This document shows positions 15,022 to 22,473 of a stretch of 24,876 bases of DNA, in pieces. The translations under genes and the position numbers were made by a program. Below the pieces are notes generated by a model. That model worked only from the letters and a program-made list of their open reading frames with translations. It did not search any database and was not told the origin of the DNA. Each line of letters opens with the position of its first letter. Position 1 is the first letter of the stretch. Origin of the DNA: CAZNLL01 sp964573885 (GTDB lineage Bacteria; Desulfobacterota; DSM-4660; Desulfatiglandales; Desulfatiglandaceae); contig CAZNLL010000048.1 in NCBI GenBank assembly GCA_964573885.1, positions 1 to 24,876 of the forward strand. The letters are read 5' to 3'.

Positions 15022-15099
15022 GTGAAGAAAGACTGGCGGTCTTCGGGGCGCGTGCGGCCCCGGGACTTAAAACCTTGGTTTTTCCGGTAGGAGGAGCCG

Positions 15100-16692
15100 A
15101 TGCTCAATTTAAAAGATCTAAGGCCTGAACTCCACGATATGGGGTTTAGAAATGTGGCCAACCTGTACTGGAACGCCTCAACCCCCCATCTCTACGAGCA
15201 AATCGTGCGAAGGAGGGAAGGCAACCTGGCCCACCTGGGCCCGGTGGTGGTGAGGACCGGTCATCATGTGGGAAGATCCCCGGAGGACCGGTTCATTGTC
15301 AAAGAGCCCTCCAGTGTGGATAAGATCTGGTGGGGCCCGGTGAACCGGGGTATTGAGGAGACCTACTTTACCCATCTCTTCTACCGGCTCCTCGCCTACT
15401 TTCAAAACAAGGATATCTTCATCCAGGACTGCTATGCAGGGGCCGATCCCCAATACCGGATTCCCATCAGGGTCATTACGGAACGGGCGTGGCACAGCCT
15501 CTTTGCCCGTAATATGTTCATCCAGATGAAGAGCCCGGAAGAGGCCCAAACCCACCGGCCCCAGTTCACCCTTATCGATGCCCCCAGGTTTCACGCCATC
15601 CCCGAGCTGGACGGCATTTCCTCAGAGGCCTTTATTCTCATCCATCTGGGCAAGAAGCTGGTCCTCATCGGAGGCACCAGTTATGCAGGAGAGATCAAGA
15701 AGTCGGTCTTTACCATGCTCAACTATTTTTACCCCCAGGACGCCGTCCTTTCCATGCACTGCTCGGCCAATGTGGGTGACCACGATGATACGGCCATCTT
15801 CTTCGGCCTTTCCGGCACAGGCAAGACCTCTCTCTCCGCGGACCCCGAGCGGTTGCTCGTAGGCGACGACGAACACGGGTGGAGTGACCGGGGGGTGTTT
15901 AACTTTGAAGGAGGCTGTTACGCCAAGGTCATCCGCCTCTCCAAAGAAGCGGAGCCCGAGATCTACGAAACCACCCGCCGCTTTGGGACCATCCTGGAAA
16001 ACGTGGCCCTGGACCAGAAGAACAGGCGTCTGGACCTCAACGATGAGTCCCTCACTGAAAACACCCGGGCCGCTTATCCCATCCCCCATATCTCCAGCGC
16101 CCTCCGCCAGGGTATGGCCGGTCACCCGAAAAATGTCATTATGCTCACCTGTGACGCCTTTGGTGTGATGCCCCCGGTGAGCCGGCTGAGCGTGGAGCAG
16201 GCCGTATACCATTTCCTGAGCGGTTATACCGCCAAGGTGGCGGGCACAGAGATCGGGGTCAAAGAGCCCCAGACCACCTTCAGCGCCTGTTTTGGGGCGC
16301 CCTTCATGGCCCTGCCCCCCGCGGTCTATGCAGACCTTTTCATGAAGCGGGTCAAGGCCCACAAGGCCACATGCTGGTTGATCAATACGGGCTGGATCGG
16401 CAAACCTTACGGTGAGGGGGAGCGGATTAAGATCGCCTACTCCAGGGCCATTGTAAGAAGCATCCTGGACGGCACCCTGGCCAAAGGCGAGTTTGAGAGG
16501 GATCCCATCTTTGGCTTCATGGTCCCCAAGGCCTGCCCGGATGTGCCTACCGGACTCCTCAATCCGCGCTCCCAGGCGACGGATTTTGAAGCCTACCAGG
16601 CCAGGGCCAAGACGCTTGCCCGGGATTTCCAGGAGAACTTCAAGCACTTTGAAGGCAACGTCCCCCCGGAAATCCAGAGGGTAATGCCCTGA
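15100..16692 (+). CDS. pckA: Phosphoenolpyruvate carboxykinase (ATP)
   Basis: 530 residues, the normal length for the ATP-dependent enzyme, which turns oxaloacetate and ATP into PEP, CO2 and ADP in the first step of gluconeogenesis. Visible motifs: GRSPEDRF at 57-64 (substrate-binding Arg), SYAGEIKK at 194-201 (metal and active-site Lys), P-loop GLSGTGKTS at 236-244, and GDDEHGW at 255-261 (metal Asp). All key residues appear intact. GTAGGAGGA lies before the ATG. Not in an obvious operon: 157 bp separate it from the acyltransferase and 270 bp from the next gene. It would feed carbon toward 3-phosphoglycerate and sugar nucleotides needed by the flanking glycosyltransferases, though that link is only positional. 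Confidence 0.98.
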   Translation: MLNLKDLRPELHDMGFRNVANLYWNASTPHLYEQIVRRREGNLAHLGPVVVRTGHHVGRSPEDRFIVKEPSSVDKIWWGPVNRGIEETYFTHLFYRLLAYFQNKDIFIQDCYAGADPQYRIPIRVITERAWHSLFARNMFIQMKSPEEAQTHRPQFTLIDAPRFHAIPELDGISSEAFILIHLGKKLVLIGGTSYAGEIKKSVFTMLNYFYPQDAVLSMHCSANVGDHDDTAIFFGLSGTGKTSLSADPERLLVGDDEHGWSDRGVFNFEGGCYAKVIRLSKEAEPEIYETTRRFGTILENVALDQKNRRLDLNDESLTENTRAAYPIPHISSALRQGMAGHPKNVIMLTCDAFGVMPPVSRLSVEQAVYHFLSGYTAKVAGTEIGVKEPQTTFSACFGAPFMALPPAVYADLFMKRVKAHKATCWLINTGWIGKPYGEGERIKIAYSRAIVRSILDGTLAKGEFERDPIFGFMVPKACPDVPTGLLNPRSQATDFEAYQARAKTLARDFQENFKHFEGNVPPEIQRVMP

Positions 16693-16825
16693 AAGGTATC
16701 CGCCAGGATCTTCTTCATTCCCTTAGTCTGAAACCCCCGGCCAGGCGGGTCACCATCCCTTTCTAAAGGGCCCTTTCCGCCCTCCCTCAAAACCACCTGC
16801 GGGGATATCAAAGGCGAGGCTCTTC

Positions 16826-16854
16826 TTGTCTCTCCCGCCCTAAAATGATATAAA
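16826..16854 (+). promoter_or_regulatory. Sigma70-type promoter of the plus-strand glycosyltransferase operon
   Basis: TTGTCT (16826-16831), 17-bp spacer, TATAAA (16849-16854) in an AT-rich island within GC-rich DNA. Transcription would start near 16861. This excludes the in-frame ATG at 16855 as a start codon and favours the one at 16963. Confidence 0.55.
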
Positions 16855-16903
16855 ATGGTAACAATAGAAAAATATGTTTTTTACCGAGAAATTGTGCCGA
16901 GGA

Positions 16904-16933
16904 GCCAAGGGAAGAGAACCCAACCGGCTTGGC
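16904..16933 (+). other. Leader hairpin before the glycosyltransferase operon
   Basis: Outer arms GCCAAG (16904-16909) and CTTGGC (16928-16933) enclose a small inner GG/CC stem with a 7-nt loop. It lies in the predicted leader, 29 nt before the start codon. No known riboswitch recognised. Confidence 0.35.
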
Positions 16934-16962
16934 AGAAGAGCGCAGAAGAAAAGGGAGAAGAC

Positions 16963-18225
16963 ATGCAATATGATACGGCCCTCCGGGCCTATACATCAAA
17001 ACGCATCGAAGAGATTGAATCCGCGGACATCCTCGTGGGGATCCCCTGTTACAACAACGAGGCCACCATCGCCCACGTGATCCAGATGGTCACCCACGGC
17101 CTGGCCCGGTACTATAACGACCGGAGGTCGGTCATTTTTATCGCCGACGGCGGCTCCACGGATGACAGCCGTGAGGTGGCCAAGGAATTTGAGATCAAGC
17201 CGTGGCAGGAGAAGATCATCTCCATCTACCGGGGCCCCGGGGGCAAGGGCTCGGCCCTGCGGTCTCTTTTCGAGGCCGCCAAACGGCTGGAGGTCAAGGT
17301 ATGCGCCATGGTGGACTCCGACCTCAGGAGCATCACCCCGGACTGGGTCCACTACCTCATGGATCCCGTGCTGGATAAGGGATACCAGTTTGTGGCCCCT
17401 GTTTACCTGCGCCACAAGTACGACGGCACCATCACCAACAACATCGTCTATAACCTGACCCGGGCCCTTTACGGCAAGCGCATCCGCCAGCCCATAGGCG
17501 GGGACTTCGCCATGTCCAGAGACGTGGCCAAGTTCTACATCGAGCAGGATGTGTGGGACACGGATGTGGCCCGCTTCGGAATCGACATCTGGATGACCAC
17601 CAGCGCCATCACCCAGGGCTTTCATGTGTGCCAGTCCAATCTGGGGGTCAAGATCCACGACGCCAAAGATCCGGGTCAGCACCTGGGGCCCATGTTCAGG
17701 CAAGTCCTCTCCGCTCTCTTCTCCATGATGGAGCGCTATGAGAGTTACTGGAAAAGGATCCAGGGCAGTGAGGCGGTTGAATTGTTCGGCTACGAGGGGT
17801 ATATGGAGCCTGAACCGGTGAACGTGAACCTGGAAGGCATGATCGAGCTCTTCAAGGCGGGATACCACCAGTTCTCCCCCCTGTGGAAAGAGATCTTCTG
17901 CAAAGACTGTTTTGAGCAGATTCGTCGGACCGCGGACCTGGACTCTTCTGAATTCCATCTGGCCACCGAATCCTGGATTCAGATCCTCTATGAGCTGGCC
18001 GCCACCTTCCATCTCTGGACCGTGAACCGGATGAAACTCCTCGACCTGGTGACCCCCCTCTACTACGCCCGGGTGGCCTCCTTTGTGCGCCAGATCTGGG
18101 AGATGTCTTCCCAGGAGGCGGAAGGACTGGTGGAGGAGCAGGCCCAAAGGTTCGAAGAGCAGAAGGACTACCTCATCAAGATATGGGATGGGAAATCCGA
18201 AGAACGGGCCAGGGCCCAGGGTTGA
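16963..18225 (+). CDS. GT78/GT2-like glycosyltransferase, mannosylglycerate synthase type (paralogue of the gene ending at 3646)
   Basis: 420 residues from ATG 16963, chosen for AAGGGAG five bases upstream, for the predicted promoter, and because the paralogue at 3646-4875 has a similar N-terminus; a longer in-frame start at 16855 falls in the -10 box. Motifs: GIPCYNNEA near 26-34, GGKG near 93-96, metal-binding D118-S-D120 followed by RSITPDW, QPIGGD at 176-181 and FGIDIWMTT near 205-213. It is closely similar to the paralogue across the whole catalytic half. The fold and motifs fit retaining transfer of a sugar to a glycerate-containing acceptor. First gene of a plus-strand operon; a glycerate kinase follows after 45 nt, which supports glycerate chemistry. 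Exact donor and acceptor unknown. Confidence 0.86.
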   Translation: MQYDTALRAYTSKRIEEIESADILVGIPCYNNEATIAHVIQMVTHGLARYYNDRRSVIFIADGGSTDDSREVAKEFEIKPWQEKIISIYRGPGGKGSALRSLFEAAKRLEVKVCAMVDSDLRSITPDWVHYLMDPVLDKGYQFVAPVYLRHKYDGTITNNIVYNLTRALYGKRIRQPIGGDFAMSRDVAKFYIEQDVWDTDVARFGIDIWMTTSAITQGFHVCQSNLGVKIHDAKDPGQHLGPMFRQVLSALFSMMERYESYWKRIQGSEAVELFGYEGYMEPEPVNVNLEGMIELFKAGYHQFSPLWKEIFCKDCFEQIRRTADLDSSEFHLATESWIQILYELAATFHLWTVNRMKLLDLVTPLYYARVASFVRQIWEMSSQEAEGLVEEQAQRFEEQKDYLIKIWDGKSEERARAQG

Positions 18226-18270
18226 GGTCCCGGGGGGGATCAAGGCCCGGGTCAAACGAGGTGAGAGACC

Positions 18271-19623
18271 ATGAATGACCAGCTCCTGGACAAACTCCGC
18301 GATGACGCCGCCGCCATATTCAAAGATTGCCTCCGTGCCGTAGACCCTTACCGGGCGGTCAAGGCCTTTGTCCGCATAGACAAGGGCCAGCTGATTCTGG
18401 GGCCGTCTGAATCAGAAGGTACCCTTCTTGACCTCACGGCCTATGACCGGATCTGCCTGGTGGGCGGCGGCAAGGCCACCGCTCCCATGGCCCGGGCCAT
18501 CGAGGATCTGCTGGGGGAGGAAATCCAGGAAGGGATTATTACCGTAAAGTATGGTTTCACCCAGCAACTGGATTACACGGAGATCGTGGAAGCGGGCCAT
18601 CCTGTGCCCGATCAAAACGGGGTGGAGGGGACCCGCAGGATCCTGGCGCTTTTGAAGGGATTGGGGGCAAAGGACCTGGTCTTCTCCCTTATATCCGGAG
18701 GGGGTTCGGCCCTCCTGGTCCAGCCCGCCCAGGGTATGGCCATGGCCGACATCCAGGAGATCACCCGCCGCCTCCTGGAATGCGGGGCCAGCATTGATGA
18801 GATCAATGCCGTGAGAAAGCACATCTCCATGACCAAAGGGGGTCATATGGCCAGGGCCGCCTATCCGGCCACCACCGTCAACCTCATGCTCTCGGACGTG
18901 GTGGGAGACCGCACAGATGTGATCGCCTCAGGGCCCTTTGTTCCCGACACCTCCACCTTTCAGGACGTGGAAGATGTTTTAAAAAAGTACGACCTGAAAG
19001 ACCTCCCGCCCGCCATCCTTCGCCACCTCAAAGAGGGCCTGGAAGGCCGGATCCCCGAGACCCCCAAGGCGGATGATCGCGCCTTTGGCCGGGTCTATAA
19101 TTTCATTGTGGGAAGCAACATCATGGCCCTGGAGGCGGCCGCGGAAAAGGCCCGGGACCTGGGCTACACGCCCCTGATCCTCTCGTCCATGGTGGAAGGA
19201 GAAACCAGGGACGTGGCCCGGGTGCACAGCGCCATTGCAAAGGAGATGGTCAAGACGGGCCGGCCCATACCACCCCCCGGCTGTGTCATCTCCGGGGGTG
19301 AAACCACCGTGACCATCCGGGGTAAGGGCATCGGGGGCAGGAATCAAGAGTTCTGCCTTGCCGCTGCCCTGGATCTCGAGGGTCTCCCGCCCAGGGCGGT
19401 CGTGCTCAGCGGCGGTACAGACGGAAACGACGGGCCCACCGAGGCGGCAGGGGCCGTGGTGGATCCCCTCACCGTGGGCCGGGGCAGGGACGCGGGCATG
19501 GAGGCCCGGGATTTTTTGAGGAACAATGACGCCTATCATTTCTTTAAGGCCATCAATGAACTGCTCCTCACCGGTCCCACCAAAACCAATGTGATGGATG
19601 TCAGGCTGTTGCTGGTCCGCTGA
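18271..19623 (+). CDS. Glycerate 2-kinase, MOFRL family (GckA/TtuD type)
   Basis: 450 residues, normal for class II glycerate kinases that phosphorylate D-glycerate to 2-phosphoglycerate with ATP. N-terminal domain: VGGGKATAPMA (Lys68 at the usual catalytic position), LISGGGSALL near 140-150, RKHISMTKGGHMA, and SDVVGD. C-terminal MOFRL domain: GGETTVT, GGRNQEF near 356-362, and GGTDGNDGPTEAAGA near 381-395. It sits between two glycosyltransferases with gaps of 45 and 47 nt. The context suggests recovery of glycerate released from a glycosylglycerate, or drawing glycerate away from a mannosylglycerate synthase-type reaction. GAGG precedes the ATG by 11 nt. Confidence 0.95.
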   Translation: MNDQLLDKLRDDAAAIFKDCLRAVDPYRAVKAFVRIDKGQLILGPSESEGTLLDLTAYDRICLVGGGKATAPMARAIEDLLGEEIQEGIITVKYGFTQQLDYTEIVEAGHPVPDQNGVEGTRRILALLKGLGAKDLVFSLISGGGSALLVQPAQGMAMADIQEITRRLLECGASIDEINAVRKHISMTKGGHMARAAYPATTVNLMLSDVVGDRTDVIASGPFVPDTSTFQDVEDVLKKYDLKDLPPAILRHLKEGLEGRIPETPKADDRAFGRVYNFIVGSNIMALEAAAEKARDLGYTPLILSSMVEGETRDVARVHSAIAKEMVKTGRPIPPPGCVISGGETTVTIRGKGIGGRNQEFCLAAALDLEGLPPRAVVLSGGTDGNDGPTEAAGAVVDPLTVGRGRDAGMEARDFLRNNDAYHFFKAINELLLTGPTKTNVMDVRLLLVR

Positions 19624-19670
19624 ATACCACGGTAATAACCCAGGCCACCGCCCTAGAAAGGAGCCAGGCC

Positions 19671-20933
19671 ATGACCGATTTTCACCAGGAAGGAAACGTC
19701 ACCACCCTTCATGATCTTTACCGGGCCTTTGACCGGGAGGAATACCTTCTCAACCTCGAACGCAAGATCGAGGAGTATGCCGAGCACCTGAGGATCTGTC
19801 TCCTCCTCCCCTCCCTCTACACCGAGATCCAGAACCCTCAGGTCCTGGACCGGATCCTCTCTGAAATTGAAGGGGTCCGGTACCTCCACAGTGTGGTGGT
19901 GGCCCTGGGAGGCGCACCCGAGGAGTCCCAGTTCCATGAAGCCAAGGAGTATTTCCGCCGGCTCCGCACCCCGGACCGGGATGTCAAGGTGGTATGGGTG
20001 GACGGCCCCCGCGTTCAGCAGGTCTTTAATGACATCCAGGAGAGGGAAATCCCCACAGGGATTCAGGGCAAAGGGCAATCCGTGTGGATCACCCTGGGCT
20101 ACCTCTTTGCCCGGGAAGACAGTGATGTCATCGCCCTCCACGACTGTGACATCGTCACCTACGACCGCATCCTCCTGGGACGGCTCATCGAGCCCACGGC
20201 CAATCCCAACAACGACTTTGAATTCTGCAAGGGGTATTATGCCCGCATCTCCCCCACGGAGAAGAGCATGAAGGGGAGGGTGACCCGGCTCTTTGTGACC
20301 CCCTTTGTGGATGCCTTGCAGAACCTCATGCATGCGCGGGGCCACCATGAACTGGAGCGGTTTTTCGCCTACCACCGCACCTTCAAGTACCCCCTGGCCG
20401 GCGAGTTCAGCTTCGCATCCCGCCTGGCCCGGGAGATCAACATCGCCTATGACTGGGGCCTGGAGGTAGCCACCCTCTCAGAGGTCTACCACCGGGTCAT
20501 GGAGAGAAAGATCGCCCAGATCGATCTCATCCCCAACTATGAGCACAAACACCAGGATCTCTCCCCCGAGGACGCCGCCGGGGGTCTTCATCGCATGGTG
20601 GTGGACATCGCCAAGTTTTATCTCACCTATATGCGGTCTCACGGGGTGCCCCTGGACGACGCCTTTGTGGACATGCTCCTTCATACATACTATAACAACA
20701 CCCTCAAGTTCATCAAAAGCTACAGTGACGACTCGGAGGTGAACGAACTGGGCTTTGACCGGTACCAGGAAGAGCTCACGGCCCGGTTCTTCCGGGGCTT
20801 CCTGTGGACCGCCTGGGAGCAGAGCAAGGGGCCCCACGAGAGCAGCCTGATCCCCTCCTGGAACCGGGTCTTCTTCAGTTTTCCCGAGATCTATCTCCAG
20901 ATCCTTAAGGCGGTGGAAGCGGACAATGCATAA
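19671..20933 (+). CDS. GT81-like glycosyltransferase, glucosyl-3-phosphoglycerate synthase type (paralogue of the gene ending at 5755)
   Basis: 420 residues. Motifs: GKG at 133-135, metal-binding D158-C-D160 (cysteine in the middle), GYYARI at 188-193, PLAGEF at 241-246, DWGLEV at 261-266 and EHKHQD at 291-296. The order fits GpgS, which links glucose from an NDP-glucose to 3-phosphoglycerate. It aligns with the minus-strand gene at 5755-7119 from its second residue on, but has a normal ATG with AAGGAG upstream. The DCD in place of DAD/DSD is unusual for a GpgS. Located 47 nt after the glycerate kinase and 29 nt before glycogen synthase, so co-transcribed. Activity is plausible; the acceptor could differ from that of the paralogue. 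Confidence 0.85.
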   Translation: MTDFHQEGNVTTLHDLYRAFDREEYLLNLERKIEEYAEHLRICLLLPSLYTEIQNPQVLDRILSEIEGVRYLHSVVVALGGAPEESQFHEAKEYFRRLRTPDRDVKVVWVDGPRVQQVFNDIQEREIPTGIQGKGQSVWITLGYLFAREDSDVIALHDCDIVTYDRILLGRLIEPTANPNNDFEFCKGYYARISPTEKSMKGRVTRLFVTPFVDALQNLMHARGHHELERFFAYHRTFKYPLAGEFSFASRLAREINIAYDWGLEVATLSEVYHRVMERKIAQIDLIPNYEHKHQDLSPEDAAGGLHRMVVDIAKFYLTYMRSHGVPLDDAFVDMLLHTYYNNTLKFIKSYSDDSEVNELGFDRYQEELTARFFRGFLWTAWEQSKGPHESSLIPSWNRVFFSFPEIYLQILKAVEADNA

Positions 20934-20962
20934 AGAACAGCGGCTCTCAAGGGAGTAAGGGC

Positions 20963-22453
20963 GTGAACGGGCTGAAGGTCCTTTTTCTGGCCCCCGAGGC
21001 GGTCCCCTTTGCCAAGACCGGCGGCCTGGCCGATGTGGCCGGATCCCTGCCCCCGGCCTTGCGCCGTTTGGGGCTGGATGTCCGCCTGGTCCTGCCCCTC
21101 TACCGTGCAGTGCGTGAAAGCCCCTTGGAAAGGCACCCTTTGGTGAGGGATCTGAAGGTCCCCCTGGGCACAGACCTGCTCACCGCCGATGTGCTGGAGA
21201 CCCGCACCGAGGAAGGGGTTCCTGTGTATCTCATCGACCGGGAGGACCTCTTTGACCGCCCCCACCTCTACGGAGACAGCCGGGGAGATTACTACGATAA
21301 CCTGGAACGGTTCAGCTTCTTTTGTCATGCCGCATTACGTCTCCCCCAGGCCCTGGCCTTTGAGCCGGACCTCTTACACTGCCACGACTGGCAGACGGGC
21401 CTGGTGCCGGCCTTGTTAAAGGATCCCGCCGGGACTTTACCCGGGCTTGGGGCGTCCAAGACGGTATTCACCATCCACAATCTGGCCTACCAGGGACTTT
21501 TCAACCCGGAAAAACTGGCGCTCACAGGGCTCTCAAGGGAGCATTTCTTCCATGCCGACGGCCTGGAGTACTGGGGCCGGATAAGCCTCCTCAAGGCGGG
21601 TATCTTTTATGCCCAGGCCGTGACCACGGTGAGTCCCGCCTACGCCCGGGAGATCCAAACCCCGGAATACGGGGCGGGCATGGAGGGCATCCTCCGCCGC
21701 CGAAAGTCAGACCTGCACGGGATCCTCAACGGCGTGGATTACCGGGTCTGGGACCCCTGGCGGGACCCGCATCTCCCGGTGAATTACGAACCCCGCCACC
21801 TTGAGGGTAAGGCCCGGTGCAAGGAATATCTGATCCATGAGATGGGTCTTGACCCATCCCTCAAGGGCCGGCCCCTGCTGGCCCTGATCTCCCGCCTGGA
21901 CGCCCAGAAGGGACTTGATTTGCTTGTGCTTGTCCTGGACCGCCTCCTGGATATGGATCTGGGCCTCGTGGTACTGGGGACAGGGGAGAAGACCATCCAG
22001 GGAGCCCTGGTTGAGGGATGTAGTGCCCATCCCGGCCGCATGGCCCTTTCCCTGGACTTCAACGACCCCCTGGCCCATCGGATCATGGCCGGGGCCGATC
22101 TGTTTTTAATCCCCTCCCGCTATGAACCCTGCGGCCTCACCCAAATGTACGCCCTTAAGTACGGAACCCCCCCGTTGGTGAGGGCCACGGGGGGACTGGA
22201 CGACACCATCATCCCCTTTGACCCCGGGACCGGCGAAGGGAATGGATTCAAGTTCGGTCCCTATGACCCGGAGGCCTTCCTGGAGGCCATCATCCGGGCC
22301 CTGGCCCTTTTTAAGGACCGCCGGACCTGGAAAAGGGTCATGGCAAACGGCATGAAGGCCGATTTTTCCTGGAATCGCTCAGCAACCCGGTACAGAGAAC
22401 TCTACAGGGGCCTCGTATACCCGCAGGATTACCCCCGTCCTGCCCCTCTATGA
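20963..22453 (+). CDS. glgA: Glycogen synthase (ADP-glucose type, GT5)
   Basis: 496 residues from a GTG start with GGGAG seven bases upstream. The N-terminal KTGGL nucleotide-sugar loop is at 18-22, followed by GLADVAG and HCHDWQTG. The C-terminal domain has SRLDAQKG and the E-x7-E-type block SRYEPCGLTQMYALKYGTP followed by TGGLDDTI. The enzyme extends alpha-1,4-glucan from ADP-glucose. It lies 29 nt after the GT81-like gene and 20 nt before the diadenylate cyclase gene. Its place among glycerate-linked glycosyltransferases leaves two readings: ordinary glycogen synthesis, or extension of a glucosylglycerate primer as in mycobacterial methylglucose lipopolysaccharide. Confidence 0.96.
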   Translation: MNGLKVLFLAPEAVPFAKTGGLADVAGSLPPALRRLGLDVRLVLPLYRAVRESPLERHPLVRDLKVPLGTDLLTADVLETRTEEGVPVYLIDREDLFDRPHLYGDSRGDYYDNLERFSFFCHAALRLPQALAFEPDLLHCHDWQTGLVPALLKDPAGTLPGLGASKTVFTIHNLAYQGLFNPEKLALTGLSREHFFHADGLEYWGRISLLKAGIFYAQAVTTVSPAYAREIQTPEYGAGMEGILRRRKSDLHGILNGVDYRVWDPWRDPHLPVNYEPRHLEGKARCKEYLIHEMGLDPSLKGRPLLALISRLDAQKGLDLLVLVLDRLLDMDLGLVVLGTGEKTIQGALVEGCSAHPGRMALSLDFNDPLAHRIMAGADLFLIPSRYEPCGLTQMYALKYGTPPLVRATGGLDDTIIPFDPGTGEGNGFKFGPYDPEAFLEAIIRALALFKDRRTWKRVMANGMKADFSWNRSATRYRELYRGLVYPQDYPRPAPL

Positions 22454-22473
22454 GGAAATAAGGGGAGAGGACC

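Noticed and set aside
16757..16776. CCCTTT/AAAGGG/CCCTTT palindromes after pckA as a terminator
   Set aside because: Loops would be 0-2 nt and no T-run follows.
16855..16962. In-frame N-terminal extension of the GT78-like gene from an ATG at 16855
   Set aside because: That ATG overlaps the predicted -10 box, has no ribosome site and adds 36 residues absent from the paralogue; ATG 16963 has a good site.
16996..18255. 419-codon minus-strand frame opposite the GT78-like gene
   Set aside because: Antisense to a gene with clear catalytic motifs; its His/Gly/Val-rich composition is typical of reverse frames of GC-rich genes.
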